Below, one piece after another: positions 31,340-42,811 of a DNA stretch of 64,000 nucleotides. Source of the DNA: Hippasteria phrygiana. Its lineage: Eukaryota > Echinodermata > Asteroidea > Valvatida > Goniasteridae. The stretch spans positions 496,001 through 560,000 of the forward strand of contig JAZGUH010000155.1 of assembly GCA_037893225.1 (NCBI GenBank), read 5' to 3'. The first letter of the stretch is position 1. The number at the start of each line of letters is the position of its first letter. The notes beneath the pieces were generated by a model. That model made no database searches. It was not told the origin of the DNA and was given only the letters and a program-made list of their open reading frames with translations. The position numbers and the translations under genes were made by a program.

Positions 31340-33105
31340 TGCTAAAACAGGAAAAATGGGCTCGCACGGGCAACCTAAAACCATTTCGCTCTAGACGACG
31401 AACCCCAGAACTTGATCCCCATGCTTATATCTGCAACCGTGTGAATAAACAGCCATGTGAATAAGAGGTGTTTGTGTGAGAATTATAGACATTTTACGCC
31501 AGTCATTTCGATACGGGCCACCCACCTCGATTCGGGATTGTATACATGAACATAGTTAATGGTGCTACCTTCCTTGTGGTTATAGTTAACAAACTATTTT
31601 CCTTGATTACTGTACGATCGCACTGGTAAAGCACAGGGATATTAAACTTCCACGATGTCTTGATATAAAATTTAGTAAGGCGGTGAATTATTGATTTTGT
31701 TCGTGCCCTGAACATAAAAAATCCAGTACTTTTGTACAGGGAGAAGTACCCAAAGGGTGGGGATTTGGTCACTTCTGAAGTGACAATCCTCACATGGGGT
31801 GGGCCAGCGCGGGGTTGGAGTGGGGGATATTTAGGTGCATTATTATCATCAAGTTAACCGTTCCATCAATTATCACTTTCAAAGCGCCCTCTCTTGTTTG
31901 CAGCACAGCGTTGACAAATTAATTGCTTAGCTTTCTCGCAGCGGTTTGTTTGTTTGTTTGCTTGTATCGTCTAATAGAGCAATTTAAATTATTTATTTGA
32001 CTCCGACGTTAAGGCGTGAGCCTTCCTGTTTTTGGAAAATAATCAATGTATACAATTAAACAGAACTGTGCCTATTTTATGCAAGTGGACCCGCGATAGT
32101 CTAGTGATGTGCAGATGAATTTTCACAGTGTTTTATGCATAAATAAGCAGTGGGAATACACGCACTATCCAACTTGCAACTGGTCGTTCACAGTAAAAGA
32201 AACAATGTAGGCTATATAATATTAATGTTGGGTAATATTTCCCACCATTCAAAAAAATGAAAAATGTAAAATTGCATTTGGTGAGGGGAGGCTGTGTGTA
32301 CAGGATCCATACATGCGTCAGGTGCTGAAGGTAACCTTCCACTTCTCTAAACACACCAATCAAAACCTAATTTGTCATCAACAGTTGCATACCTGACACA
32401 GCTATACAGCCGCCAAATATTATGGACAGCCAGGCGTGTTTGGGACCTACAGCGGAGTGTCATTGGCTACCTATACATACCGCGGTTGGGTAAAAAAGCA
32501 GAGACACTGAAGGCCAGTTTGACAGCGGACTTGTCAAAATATTTACAGGATTGCTATCAACGCGCACCCATCATTGTGGTGGGATTTTCTCTCAGGGACG
32601 ATTGAGCAATTTTCAGAATGTTTATTTTCCTTTTTGGTTGGGAAGTTGTATAAAAGCTCCCTTTCGCGATCTTAACGCTCTGTTGGTTCGCGTCACTATA
32701 GTTATCAAATACCAAAATGACCAACGATGGTATACTTTCGCATCAGTCTCCAGTACAAAACCGCTTTGCAACATTTTAATACATTTTTATTGCAGAAAGA
32801 AATAGGCAGTTTTAGTAAGTACGGTGTAAGTGTTGAACGCTGACTCCTTGAGTTATTGCGCATACTTAGTACACGCCCACCAGCACCCCGACACACCCAC
32901 ACAATCGGGAACCACCTTTAATCAGGGACCTCCTATTGTCCTATTGTTCATACTTGAACATTCTGGCAAGGACCCTCATTGGTTTTGTACACGATTTTCA
33001 AACGAGGACCTTTCTCAAACGGGGACCCTATTGTTTTATTTTGTTCAAAACAAACCCACCCACACAAAACAATAAGTAAGAGTATTGTGGTAAGTGCAAG
33101 GGTGG
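31340..33105. other. No gene recognised
   Basis: No supported feature. A 77-codon frame at 32372-32605 and a 96-codon minus-strand frame at 31503-31793 have no recognisable domain. Confidence 0.5.
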
Positions 33106-33109
33106 GATT

Positions 33110-33145
33110 AGGGTGAGGTTAGGGTTAGGGTAAGGGTTGAGATTA
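33110..33145. repeat. Short telomere-like (TTAGGG) tract
   Basis: GGTTAGGGTTAGGGTAAGGG with degenerate flanking units. It is a second interstitial telomere-like patch besides 14745-14774. Confidence 0.7.
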
Positions 33146-33439
33146 GGTTGAGAGTTTTGCCATTGCAATTTTTTGGGGGGATTTATTATCCAATGACAAG
33201 TTTCGTTCTCACGCAAGTACACGATGTGAAAATAAGCGTAAACGAACAATGAAACCGAGGAACGAAAATAGCGGATGTGTGTTTTACCCATCGTTAAGTA
33301 CATGTTTCCCCACTTTTACTTAAGGATTTCCAAGACAAAATTCAAGCGTGCATATTTCTTACGGTGGTTACAGTTACAAATTATTCTGCCAAAAATTACA
33401 GAAAGAAAAAAGGGCAACCCAGTGTAAATTGCCCATAGG

Positions 33440-33701
33440 CAAGGGCGGATCCAGAACACAATGTTTTTTTGTGGGGGGGGGGACCAAAATTATTTTTCGC
33501 CGAAAAAGGGGGTCCAAAAAAACGTGCACAAATCACAGATAAAACGGGTGGTTCTTGCTTCCCTTTCTCTACTTTGTTTTTGTGGGTGTATGCAGTGGCT
33601 GCCTTTTTGTGACGTCAGTTAATTAAAAAAAATGTTTTAATGGTTTTGTTGTTGTTTGTGGTTTTTTTTTTGGGGGGGGGGGGCATGGCCTCCTTTGCTC
33701 C

Positions 33702-33740
<39 letters not shown>

Positions 33741-33753
33741 GGATCCGCCGTTG
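33440..33753 (+). mobile_element. hAT MITE CAAGGGCGGATCC (copy 2), 8-bp TSD
   Basis: The left end CAAGGGCGGATCCAGAACAC and right end GGATCCGCCGTTG are inverted termini. CCCATAGG (33432-33439) and CCCACAGG (33754-33761) form an 8-bp target duplication with one mismatch. The interior has GCAGTGGCTGCCTTTTTGTG and a long C run, as in the inverted copy at 19014-19172. Non-coding. Confidence 0.88.
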
Positions 33754-34060
33754 CCCACAGGCGGGCCGCGCGGGTTCTCCGGCAGCCCGGCACGTGACCT
33801 TTTACTTTCAGGCTCTATTGATATGACACCGGTACACAAAATGTAAGAATTGTATTTGTTGAAATTAAAAAGCAACTATTAGTGCCTGGCACGGTTGGAT
33901 AAATTCTCAAGATTGCATATACCATTACACAAACAGACTGATCCCGCCAGCGATTTTTCCCCTAGACAAGAATTGCCGCCATGATGTTATAAACTTACAT
34001 AATGGCATTGCACGTTGGCGCTAGATATAGTGACGTCATTCAGCAACTATAAGGTTGCAG

Positions 34061-34458
34061 TAGTCTGATTCCCTGACCTGAAGATTCCCTGACGTCTAAA
34101 TCTTAGGGTTTAAAATTGATCAGACGTACAGTGTTAGTCCGAGTGACGTCAGTGGCATCATTCAAATTTAATATTCTTGCAAAATCCAGTCGGCAAAATA
34201 CTGCAAGTGTGTGGCATTAATTTTTCAGTTTTTATATATAATTCGAATTCAAATTCCAGGATCTGTAACGGGCCTGACAGACATTTTGTTATTGCGAACA
34301 TCAACGTTAACAGCCGAGTACCGAAAACAAGTTCGGAAAACTTCGAAAATTTTCGAAAACTGGCAGAATTCTGCCAGTTTTCGTCATGTGACATTGGCGG
34401 CTCCGGACCTAATATTCATCAGAAATGGTCAGAATATTTTGGTCTGGGAACCAGACTA
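34061..34458. mobile_element. 398-bp MITE with perfect 9-bp TSD
   Basis: TAGTCTGATTCCCTGACC at the left is mirrored by GGTCTGGGAACCAGACTA at the right. AGGTTGCAG occurs directly before (34052-34060) and directly after (34459-34467), a perfect 9-bp target duplication. Nine bases fit Mutator-type elements (usually 9-11 bp) better than hAT (8 bp), but the short TIR means the superfamily is inferred. A second inverted pair (TTTTCGAAAACTGGCAGAA, TTCTGCCAGTTTTCG) lies inside at about 34350-34383. Confidence 0.87.
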
Positions 34459-34488
34459 AGGTTGCAGTGAACGGTTTTGGTTGAGTTG

Positions 34489-34560
34489 TCGTTGTGGTTA
34501 TATTGGTAGAGTGTAGGGCTTTCGAGCTACGAGACCTGGGTTCGAATCCTCTCCCCTATT
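34489..34560 (+). mobile_element. tRNA-like sequence, probable SINE head
   Basis: TATTGGTAGAG (A box side) and GGGTTCGAATCC (B box) are about 35 bases apart. The anticodon arm would need an 18-base layout with a mismatch, so it is a tRNA pseudogene or SINE head rather than a working tRNA. It follows the 398-bp MITE by 20 bases. Confidence 0.5.
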
Positions 34561-34689
34561 TGTGTGGAGGATTATATTTCAACGGGAAAGCAAGTCCGAG
34601 AAATTATCATGCAGCTCCTATAGCTAAGTAGTAAGTACATCGAAACACTCTGGATATTCTTGACTAGGAAAAATCGCGTCCCGACATTA

Positions 34690-34747
34690 TTGTTCCAACC
34701 TCGTCGCCATGGCGATCGAGCCGTACGCTACGACTGTTGAGAACGAG
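34690..34747. mobile_element. Very short element with AACCTCGT...ACGAGAT ends
   Basis: TTCCAACCTCGTCGCCATGG at the left and GTTGAGAACGAGATG at the right match, in inverted orientation, the termini of the repeat at 46423-46774. It looks like an internally deleted copy only about 58 bp long. Confidence 0.45.
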
Positions 34748-35184
34748 ATGAAAATAGAACATGGAACGAGATTGTTATTGTCATGACTTTGAATAGTACC
34801 GAGGGCATATAAACGTAATTTAGTATACTCCGGTGGAATTAGCTCTGGTGTGTGCTCACAGGGTGTTATATCCATACTGCATTGCGATATGCCGCTGCTA
34901 AAACTTGCCAAAACTTATTCATTCAAGAAGATAAATGTCTCCACGATTTAAAGCTGGAATATCTGTGCTCTGACTGAATATTTCAATTCAATGGATTTCC
35001 TCTGACAATCGAATAATGGGGGGAAACTGTACTCGAAAAACTAAGAACGGGAAAAACCGCTTACTTCACACTACAATCTATTTGGTCATACTTTTACGCG
35101 CGATGATACCCTATACATTAATACTGTAACAAGAGGACCGTCTCATTGGAAAGCTCATAACTTATCTAATTCTTACCAATTTTC

Positions 35185-35300
35185 AAAGTGAACTAAGAAA
35201 ACTGGCAGGAGCGAGATTCGAACCTGCGACCACCTGAATACCGTACCGGCGCTCTACCAACTGAGCTATTTGCCCTATGTTGGCGGTCTCCCAAATTGTC
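35185..35300 (-). mobile_element. tRNA-derived SINE, family B (copy 2)
   Basis: On the minus strand: TAGCTCAGTTGGTAGAGCGC (A box), GGTCGCAGGTTCGAATCTCG (B box), then CTTAGTTCACTTTG. The head (35202-35273) could fold as a Thr-like tRNA, but position 33 of the anticodon loop is C and the stem has a mismatch. The linked downstream phrase and the presence of five similar heads in the window favour a SINE. Confidence 0.75.
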
Positions 35301-35344
35301 AGTATCTTTGTGGATTGTTTGACGAACTAATTCTAACAAAATAG

Positions 35345-36760
35345 CAATTCAGTTTGAGACATTTATTTTTCGGGGTGCCACGCCCAAAAAGCCCAGCACA
35401 GCATCTTTAACGAGGATGAAAACATTACCAACGCTTAAAACTGGAGAATTAGTAGAGAACTTGCGCCCACTGGGGCCAATCAAACGCACCGTACCGGTCG
35501 CCACATTGGAGATTCCTTTACGTACACAGAGCGCACGAAAGTTCTCCCATTTTGACACTCACAACCGTCAATCGATCGTGATAATCGGAATTGGATTGGA
35601 TGAAATTTTGACAGTCTCTTGGTGTAAAGCTTGCATGTACCAACCCAGGGGCCCTCCGACCGTGGGAAGTCCCGCCGTCCAATGATGACATCTCCGACCA
35701 ATTGGTTGGCAGCGGCTACATTGAGCCTGTCACTTTTTGTCAAAACAAATTTTTGCTGGAAATCCAGCGGCGACGTGTGTGGGCGCGCCAGTATAAACAT
35801 GTATATTTTCATGGTTTCAGCGAGCAAGTCATCTGCTCACCACAGCAAATGTTTAAAGTCGTGGGTTACAGGGAAACAATCTGGCCTCTATTTTCGTTAA
35901 GATTTTTGTCAAGACACTAATCGTACCGGTATGCTTTTGGACTTTCCCCTGACTTTTGCCACTGCGACAGTGTTGCCAGTTGCCTGATGCCTTGTCGATG
36001 AGCTTCGAAGTCATTTAGTTCAGAATTGTACCATTAACTGCATGACTAACGTGTGTGAAGGTTTCTGCGCCTTGGAAATTGGTCGTTTGTAAAAAGGATG
36101 TTGATTGCTGAGAAAATGTGCATCAAGTCCCGTGTAGCCCGCCGCTGGTGCCATTTGTCTAAAAGTCATCGCAGGGGAAGCGAACAAATCTAATGTTACA
36201 AGACGGACTCCCCCTTTCTGTCTAGCAGTATTATGGCACTCTTTTCAGTGCAGAAAGAAGTGAATCTGGTTACCGAGCATACAATCACTGGCGCACTTGA
36301 TACCCAATTTTGATTTGCAGTGGTCATTCCAATTCATAGGCTCTACTTATTCATGATGTTTGTTATAAAATTATTTTCTAAAAAAATGTCTCCAGTGAGA
36401 GTAAAGTTTCCTTCTGCCCCCACCCGGGTGAGATTCTAAGTTTTCGAAGAAACGTTGAAATTGTATTCTTTTAGTAAGATTCGGCCGAACCACTTTTATC
36501 AAGCGGCTCGGCCGGAGTGGGAAGGGGCTCTGCAGTGGCATCCTATTTCCTAGAGCGATACTGACCTACTTTTTACCATTTTAATTTATATGAGACCGAG
36601 AGTTCTTACTGAGAAGCACAGTTGGTAAGAGGTAATACATAAATTATGACAACGTGAATGAGATATTCAAAGACAACTTTAAGAATCGATTATTCTATAT
36701 ACACGATTAATAAACGCAACAACCGATACTGCTCCCTACCGACCGAATCCAAACATTCAT
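35345..36760. other. No gene recognised
   Basis: No supported feature. Overlapping frames of 69-115 codons on both strands at 35349-35920 lack domains. Confidence 0.5.
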
Positions 36761-36851
36761 GATCTCACGTTGTCTGCCATACTTCGCCGGCGGTGTCCCA
36801 CCTTGGCCGACCTCTGACAAATTGGCCAATTTGGCTCATTACCCGTGATCG

Positions 36852-37448
36852 ATGGAATCGCAAGGGGGAGGGCACCCGCAGAGCTCGCTGGTGCTGAAGG
36901 GTCCCAATAAAGATGGGGCACGACGTGAACCCCACGAGGGGGCCGATGGACCCGACCCCCGGGGGCTCGAAGGCATGTTTAGTCCGGTCATGTTGCCGGG
37001 CCTGACAAACATTATTACCAGCCCGCCGCTCTCTGTGGCTTGTTCTTCTGTCATGTGCGTTCAGTCTCCAATGATTGTCGGGAGTCAAGTTCATTTTAAA
37101 GATGTTTTCTCGTCAGATTCTATGTTCGCTCCGATCGTGACATGCGTTCCACCAGCTCGCATCACAATTATCCACCACAGTAGCATTTTTGTATCTCAAC
37201 TCAACAGTACGCTCCTTGAGAAAATGAAGTCAAGTCTGGAGTATTTTTTTCTAACAGTTGGCCTACTGATTGCGCTCACATTGTATAGCTTAAGCTTTCG
37301 AAATTCATTATACACTTGTCTCTGTATGCAGGCATATATTTTTTGGAATTGGACCTGCAATTGCTCTATATATTTACTAAGAAATAATTTTCAGAGTGAA
37401 CAAAGAGAACTTGCAGGTGTGGGATTTGAACCCGCACCGGCGCTCTAG
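36852..37448 (+). other. 198-codon open frame of doubtful status
   Basis: The frame opens at ATG 36852 in a locally GC-rich patch and encodes a Gly/Pro-rich start (GGGHPQSSLVLKGPNKDG), then a hydrophobic stretch, and runs into the SINE head at 37410. No domain is recognised, the second half is AT-rich with different codon use, and overlapping frames exist on the other strand. It may contain part of a real exon at 36850-37060, or be chance. Confidence 0.2.
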
Positions 37449-37480
37449 CCATGTTCCCCTATGTTGGTCTCCATTGTGGT
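37390..37480 (-). mobile_element. tRNA-derived SINE, family B (copy 3, damaged)
   Basis: The B box (GGTTCAAATCCC) and following AAGTTCTCTTTGTTCACTCT are kept. About 20 bases of the tRNA-like middle are deleted compared with the copies at 35199 and 47071. Non-functional. Confidence 0.65.
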
Positions 37481-37888
37481 TTATTCGATGGTGTTTCTCA
37501 GAGCTACACTTTAACTTTTTGTATTATCTGCTGGTTGAGAGGTGTGTGATAAAATGGAAGGAGTTTAAGAGGACATAAGAGAGGCCCTGAAAACAGTTCG
37601 TTTTGCATCATTCTCCGGCAACAATTCACAATACAGCATCCCTTACCGGTCAAAACCAACGTTTTCGCCCCCCCCCCCCCCCAGCTTGGTTGTACATCTT
37701 AACGACACTGCTTTAAGCCTAGGTCACACTGTCACGATTTGAACGACGATAGCCCAAGATTCACAAAATATCCAGGTGATTCGTGGACATACTTGTACAA
37801 AGTTGTTGGCCAATATGGGCTCCGTGCAGAACTACCCCCTCAGCGGAAAGAAAAGGCGAGTTGGGGGGTCAATATCGACGCCATCTTA

Positions 37889-38392
37889 GAGCAAGTTCGG
37901 TTGGGCGACTAGAGTGACTAGAATTAACCATAGTCGATCTAGATGTCACCCGAACGCTGCGCGGTTTGACTAGCTAGTGCAACTGGATCAACCTAGCTCC
38001 GGACCATGGTTTCTCTAGTCACTCGCGAGTTACGTCACGGTTTCAAGATGGAGGATCGGTAAACTGGGCAAGTTTTGCAAACGTTTACAATAATTTGTAA
38101 GTTTTGTCCAATTATAATAACTCTTTGCAACAAGATAATGAATTATTTATTGCACCAAAGTTAAGTAGAGAAAATAATATAAATAAATAATAGAAAATAG
38201 AAATGACATGCAAACATTTGCTTCGTTAACAACTAGCAGACGACATTCTTTGCAGTTTGTTGTTGCTGCACACTAACTAGATTTGACGTAGTCGATCGAC
38301 TAGATGCGTTCGAGTGAAGGACAGACCACGCATGCGTTTTTTAAATAGCAAAATGACAAAAAGGACTAGGTCAGCAGCACCCGAACTTGCTC
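37889..38392. mobile_element. Inner MITE GAGCAAGTTCGG, copy 1, TTA TSD
   Basis: GAGCAAGTTCGG at the left is mirrored by CCGAACTTGCTC at the right, and TTA abuts both ends (37886-37888, 38393-38395). The 504-bp interior carries CTAGTC/GACTAG motifs near both ends (ACTAGAGTGACTAG, AAAGGACTAGGTC). The 3-bp TTA duplication again fits PIF/Harbinger. Confidence 0.85.
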
Positions 38393-38614
38393 TTACCTGA
38401 CTTCAATTTAAGTGTCTGGTTCCCGCTGTGATATTCTTATTGAAAACGCAATTATCGAGAGTCAGCGAACAGACAAAGCAATCCAACTGGTATACGATAT
38501 CAAATGAACGAGGAGCGCGGTGCGGATACCAGCGACGTACTGCCCATGGAAGTGCGGTTGCTATGTGGACAGCGCCCTCATTCGACGGCGCACGGAGCCC
38601 ATAGCGGCATCTTG

Positions 38615-39114
38615 GAGCAAGTTCGGTTGGGCGACTAGAGTGACTAGACTGTAACCTTAGTCAATCTAGATGTCACTCGAACGCTGCGTGGTTTGACTAG
38701 CTAGTCCAACTGGATCAACCTATCCCCGGACCATGGTTTCTCTAGTCACTCGCGAGTTACGTCACGGTTTCAAGATGGAGGATAGGTAAACTGGGCAAGT
38801 TTTGCAAACGTTTACGGTAAATTGTTAGTTTTGTACAGTGATAATAACTCTTTGCAATAAGATAATAAATTATTTATTGCTCTAAAGTTAAGTAGAGAAA
38901 ATAAAAGAAATAAATAATAGAAAATAAAAATGACGTACCAACATTTGCTTCGTTAACAATTAGTAGACGACATTCTTTACAGTTTGTTGCTGCACAAACT
39001 AGATTTGACGTAGTTGATCGACTAGATGCGTTCGAGTGAAAACATACCACGCATGCGTGATTTAAATCGCAAAATTGACAAAAAGGACTAGATCAGCAGC
39101 ACCCGAACTTGCTC
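38615..39114. mobile_element. Inner MITE GAGCAAGTTCGG, copy 2
   Basis: It is a direct repeat of 37889-38392 at an offset of about 725 bases, with few substitutions over 500 bp. Flanking bases are TTG and CTG rather than TTA, so either the duplication has decayed or this copy arose by duplication with part of the host element rather than by its own insertion. Confidence 0.82.
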
Positions 39115-39911
39115 CTGGTAAACCCTGATGAATCTTGGTGAGTCGTGATGAATCTTGGCTGGTCGGCAAACTTCTCCGACAGTTTTGAACGAGCAAAACT
39201 GTCGTGGCGGTGCTACGATTTTGTCAAACCGTAGGGCAGTCGCTGTGCGATCGTAACTCAATCGCTCACAGTCGTAGCGCCATCCTGTAGGCATTCGTGG
39301 CCTTCCGTGACCTTCCGTGGCCAATCGTGGTTTATTTTTTATCACGAATCTCTACGAATATCCACGACTGTTCTACGATGTTCTACGCATATGCTACGGT
39401 TTCCGGATGCTAGCGTAATCGGCTGTAATCGTAGAGTAGTCCTGACTAGTCCTGACGCTATCGTACTAGAACCGTAGTACACCGTCATAGACCGTAGCAG
39501 GTCGTGATGAATCGGCTTCAAAATCGTATAAACATCGTCGATATACGTACAGAGGTCGTCGATATTCGTAGTGTCATCGTAGAAGGACCGTGAGTATTCG
39601 TAAGAGGGTGCAATCGGGGCACTTTTCTCCGGATTCACCCCGATTAAAACTGCTACGACTAATCGGGGGCTGTGGTCGCAAAAATCGTGACAGTGTGACC
39701 TAGGCTTTATATACCGAGACATGTTGTATAATGATAGCCCATCAAAGCCACGTAGTTTTTGAGTTTTAAAAGAGCCCGTCTGAATCCCCTGCTGCCCGGC
39801 GGGGGAAGAATAGACCGACATGGTGGTCGTGTAATATAATGGGGTGCCAGCTGAATGGAAGACGGGGTAATTCAGGCATTGTCTACCAATGTACCGTACT
39901 TGGGTGTTGTT

Positions 39912-39935
39912 GGGGGGGGGGGGGGGGGGGGGGGT
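39912..39935. repeat. G homopolymer, about 24 bases
   Basis: An isolated G run between TTGTTG and TTGTAATGG. No element termini are visible. Confidence 0.8.
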
Positions 39936-42810
39936 TGTAATGGATGTTTTTAGGACGGATGAGTGGTTTGTCTGTGAGTCTTTAACAGTCGCCTGTTCGT
40001 GTGTTTGTGCGTTCTAGGCGTGGAAACATTCAGCGTATTATTGGTGTGAGGGTATACAACATGCGTGTCTTTAAATGGCGAGAGATCAGACAGGCCTACT
40101 GGATCTGGAGGACGATTTGGTCTAGAACTAGACCACAGCAGAGGTTTGTGATGTTCGAAGTTTGTGATGAAGTCAGCTCTACTTGTAAGTTGTGGTCTGT
40201 TTTGGACGTTTTTATATGCATGAAAGGACCACGAAAGAATCCTGCGCTCAGGACTCTGAAGTCATAAAGGCATCTTGTTTTCGTAAAGTCCGGTTTAGAT
40301 TGTTTTTCTCGGTTTGGTTTTCCTGCTGAGACATTTTTCCCTCTTCCTCAAATCTCCGTTCCCGGGCTTTGAGCGTCAGCTGCCTGTCAGCCTAGCTCGA
40401 TGCAGAGAGGGGCTTATCGAAAAATAACACAATATTGTGGCCCTGGGTGACGTGTGCAGTCCTGCCATCAATTTGCCAAACGAGCTTTCGGGACCCTGTC
40501 AAGCCATGGAGCATGCGCATGCCGTAAAAGGGTTTTACCCACCGGTGCTTGCCTCGCTTGTTGGCATTTTAGTGTAAGTGAACGCGTGCGACGCATCACC
40601 CACGAAATCCACAGACATTTTTCAACAAATGCACGAGAAACGATCTCTTCAAACCCTTCTCCGCACCGATGAGTCCGTGAAGTTCTTCATCTTGAGTGGT
40701 TAGACTGACAGCTTAGGATAGGCTAATGAAAACGGTGACGATGAGCATGGGTTTGGAGGAAATACCATTAGACCATAATGCACGTTTTACAGAGCTGGTT
40801 CACTCGTGAGATGGATCGCGCACATGCATGCCGTGGCTACCGGATTGAGACCCCACAAGACGATTGCTGATAACTTGGCATCGGTCTCTACCGTGGAGAT
40901 TGGAGGACTTCATCACAATCAGTATCTGAGATGTAACATCTTAAGCAGACGCTTTCTCTCCGTACAAAGCTTGGATTTTACTTGGATTTATAATCGCGAT
41001 ATCGACAATGACTTGGACGCGGACGTTTGGAGTAGCCGGGGATAGCCGCTCGCCAATCGTCAAGCTGGAGAACGGGGCAACGCGGGAAAGCAAAGACAAG
41101 GTAAGGGATTTTCCTAAACACAGAAAGTTCAGGAAACCTAGATCGGTCACTCAAAAATCAGGCCTTACATGGTCTGTTTTTACAAGATTTTCCTCTACAA
41201 ACACTAGCAAACCAAGGAAAGAATTTAAGACATGAGAATTACAAACAAATCCAAGAAATTAATTAAAAAGTGTTAATCAAAGGCAAGATGAACACTCATA
41301 ATAAGTAATTGGGTTGTCAATGACTTTAATAAATTATAGTTCAATAACTGAAATGATACATTTACAGTTATATCATGATATATTATTTACTTTCATTAAC
41401 GGTCCAAACCACACACGGCTCATAAAAAGAAGTGAAGGAGTCAACATGGCCAAAGGATGTCTGATGTGACCTGGATGTTGGAGTATGGGGCCCAGGAATG
41501 TTACAATCTTGCAAACTAAGAAACCTGAAACACGAGGTATCAACAACAATTTGACTGCGCTGATTCAAATTTCCAGAAAGTATTGATTAGTACTTGATTC
41601 TTTTAGAAGTTTGGTTAACCCGACTGTTTGTAATTCAGTAATTGTTTTGTCTGAGATTCTGAGATGTTATGAAACCCGGTCCTTGCTTCAATTTTCCCAG
41701 GGCGTCAAGGGCGCAGCCAGCGGGCCAAATTGCGACCACACGCATTCTGATATGATGACTCCTTGCCTCTCTTTTAATTCTTTGATAAAGCTTTTTCTTT
41801 CGGCTGAGAAGTTGATCTATGCATGATGTCACTTTTCTTGTCGCCATGCCCATGTCAGGGGTAAGTCCAGAAATGTGTGCAGGAGAGAGAAGGGGTCACC
41901 CCAAGCGGTCAAGGTTTGTTTGAAGGGATTCACCAATTTCAATAAATTTGTTCCCATAATTTGTAAAATAATTAGACATGTATATATGCTGATTCACACA
42001 AAGTATGGATACTGCCTGTAACTATTTTGTCAGCCCTACCAATGCTGTATACTACCTTCTATTCAAATGTTTGAAAGTGCGGACAGGTTTTATTGTTAAA
42101 ACTTTGTAAACTTCATTAATAATTTAACTAACCCTCCCTCTCTCGGTGCGAAATACCCTGCCTATATCAAAACCTATCGAGTGATATGGCTATACAGGAA
42201 GGGGGTTGGTTTTTTGATAGGTTGTGATAGTATAGGAGGGTACTATACGCATCTGCAATGATTAAAAACATGCAAAACATTCTTGAAATAGGCTACGCAA
42301 GTTGATGTATGCTCAGAAAGTTTACACGCGTTTCGGATCCGCGTTTTTGCAATATCTTGATTGAACCATATCGATACCACTGGTGTTATATCTAACACTC
42401 GTATGGTGTTAATCAAACACCACACTTGTTGCCGTTTTCCTTTGTTTTACTCATCTTGATTTTGAATTACTTCCTTCTGTTCACGAAATGTTCTCGTTAA
42501 ATAATGTCATACGCGTAGGCCCTACGTTGAAGCTTATCCGTTGACTGTACTGTGTTCATCATGTTTTTTTCCAGTAACTATATCTTGTATAATGTACACA
42601 AACCTTAACCATGTATAGTACAACTGCAAGCCGATTCTGAAAGGGAGTTTGTGCTAAGAAAACATCCAAAGTTCCAGCAGTTTTACTGTTTTCCAAGTTA
42701 ATAGCTGTAAATACAATCATCTTGGCGCAATACAGATAACGTTCTGATGAAGGCGAGAGCGAGATTTCAACAGACGTCTGTCTACCCTTCTTGTTCACCT
42801 TGAATGTAAT
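39936..42810. other. No confirmed gene; a GC-richer patch at 40430-41110
   Basis: Mostly unremarkable sequence. The 40430-41110 patch is richer in GC, carries CpGs and ends in a possible splice donor (see 41008-41101). Nothing else is supported. Confidence 0.5.
41008..41101 (+). other. Candidate first coding exon with GT donor
   Basis: An ATG in the context ACAATGA opens a frame encoding MTWTRTFGVAGDSRSPIVKL then ENGATRESKDK. It ends at AAG|GTAAGG, a strong match to the animal 5' splice-site consensus. The frame runs 12 codons further before sequence quality drops to AT-rich. No protein family is recognised and no acceptor partner was found, so this is only a lead. Confidence 0.25.
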
Positions 42811-42811
42811 G

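Larger units (their letters stand above)
37716..39706. mobile_element. Harbinger-like element, 25-bp perfect TIRs, TTA TSD
   Basis: AGCCTAGGTCACACTGTCAC then GATTT at 37716-37740 is mirrored exactly at 39682-39706. TTA lies directly outside both ends (37713-37715, 39707-39709). A 3-bp TTA/TAA duplication is typical of PIF/Harbinger elements. The 1991-bp body has no transposase. Its left 150 bases and right 590 bases are dense in CGTAG, CGTGATGAATC and related motifs; the middle holds two 500-bp elements in direct orientation (37889-38392 and 38615-39114). Confidence 0.85.

Noticed and set aside
35202..35273. Functional tRNA-Thr gene
   Set aside because: The anticodon loop has C at position 33, the anticodon stem has a mismatch, the head is linked to SINE-type sequence, and five similar heads occur in the window.
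36765..37094. Minus-strand 109-codon frame with Arg-rich start
   Set aside because: Overlaps other frames of similar length in the same GC-rich patch; no domain, no splice context.
40668..40700. Possible hammerhead ribozyme: CCGATGAGTCCGTGAAG, and the same ACCGATGAGTCCGT at 56119
   Set aside because: The conserved U of CUGANGA is C, no properly placed GAAAC with pairing stems was found, and a shared 14-mer between two loci is expected by chance in 64 kb.
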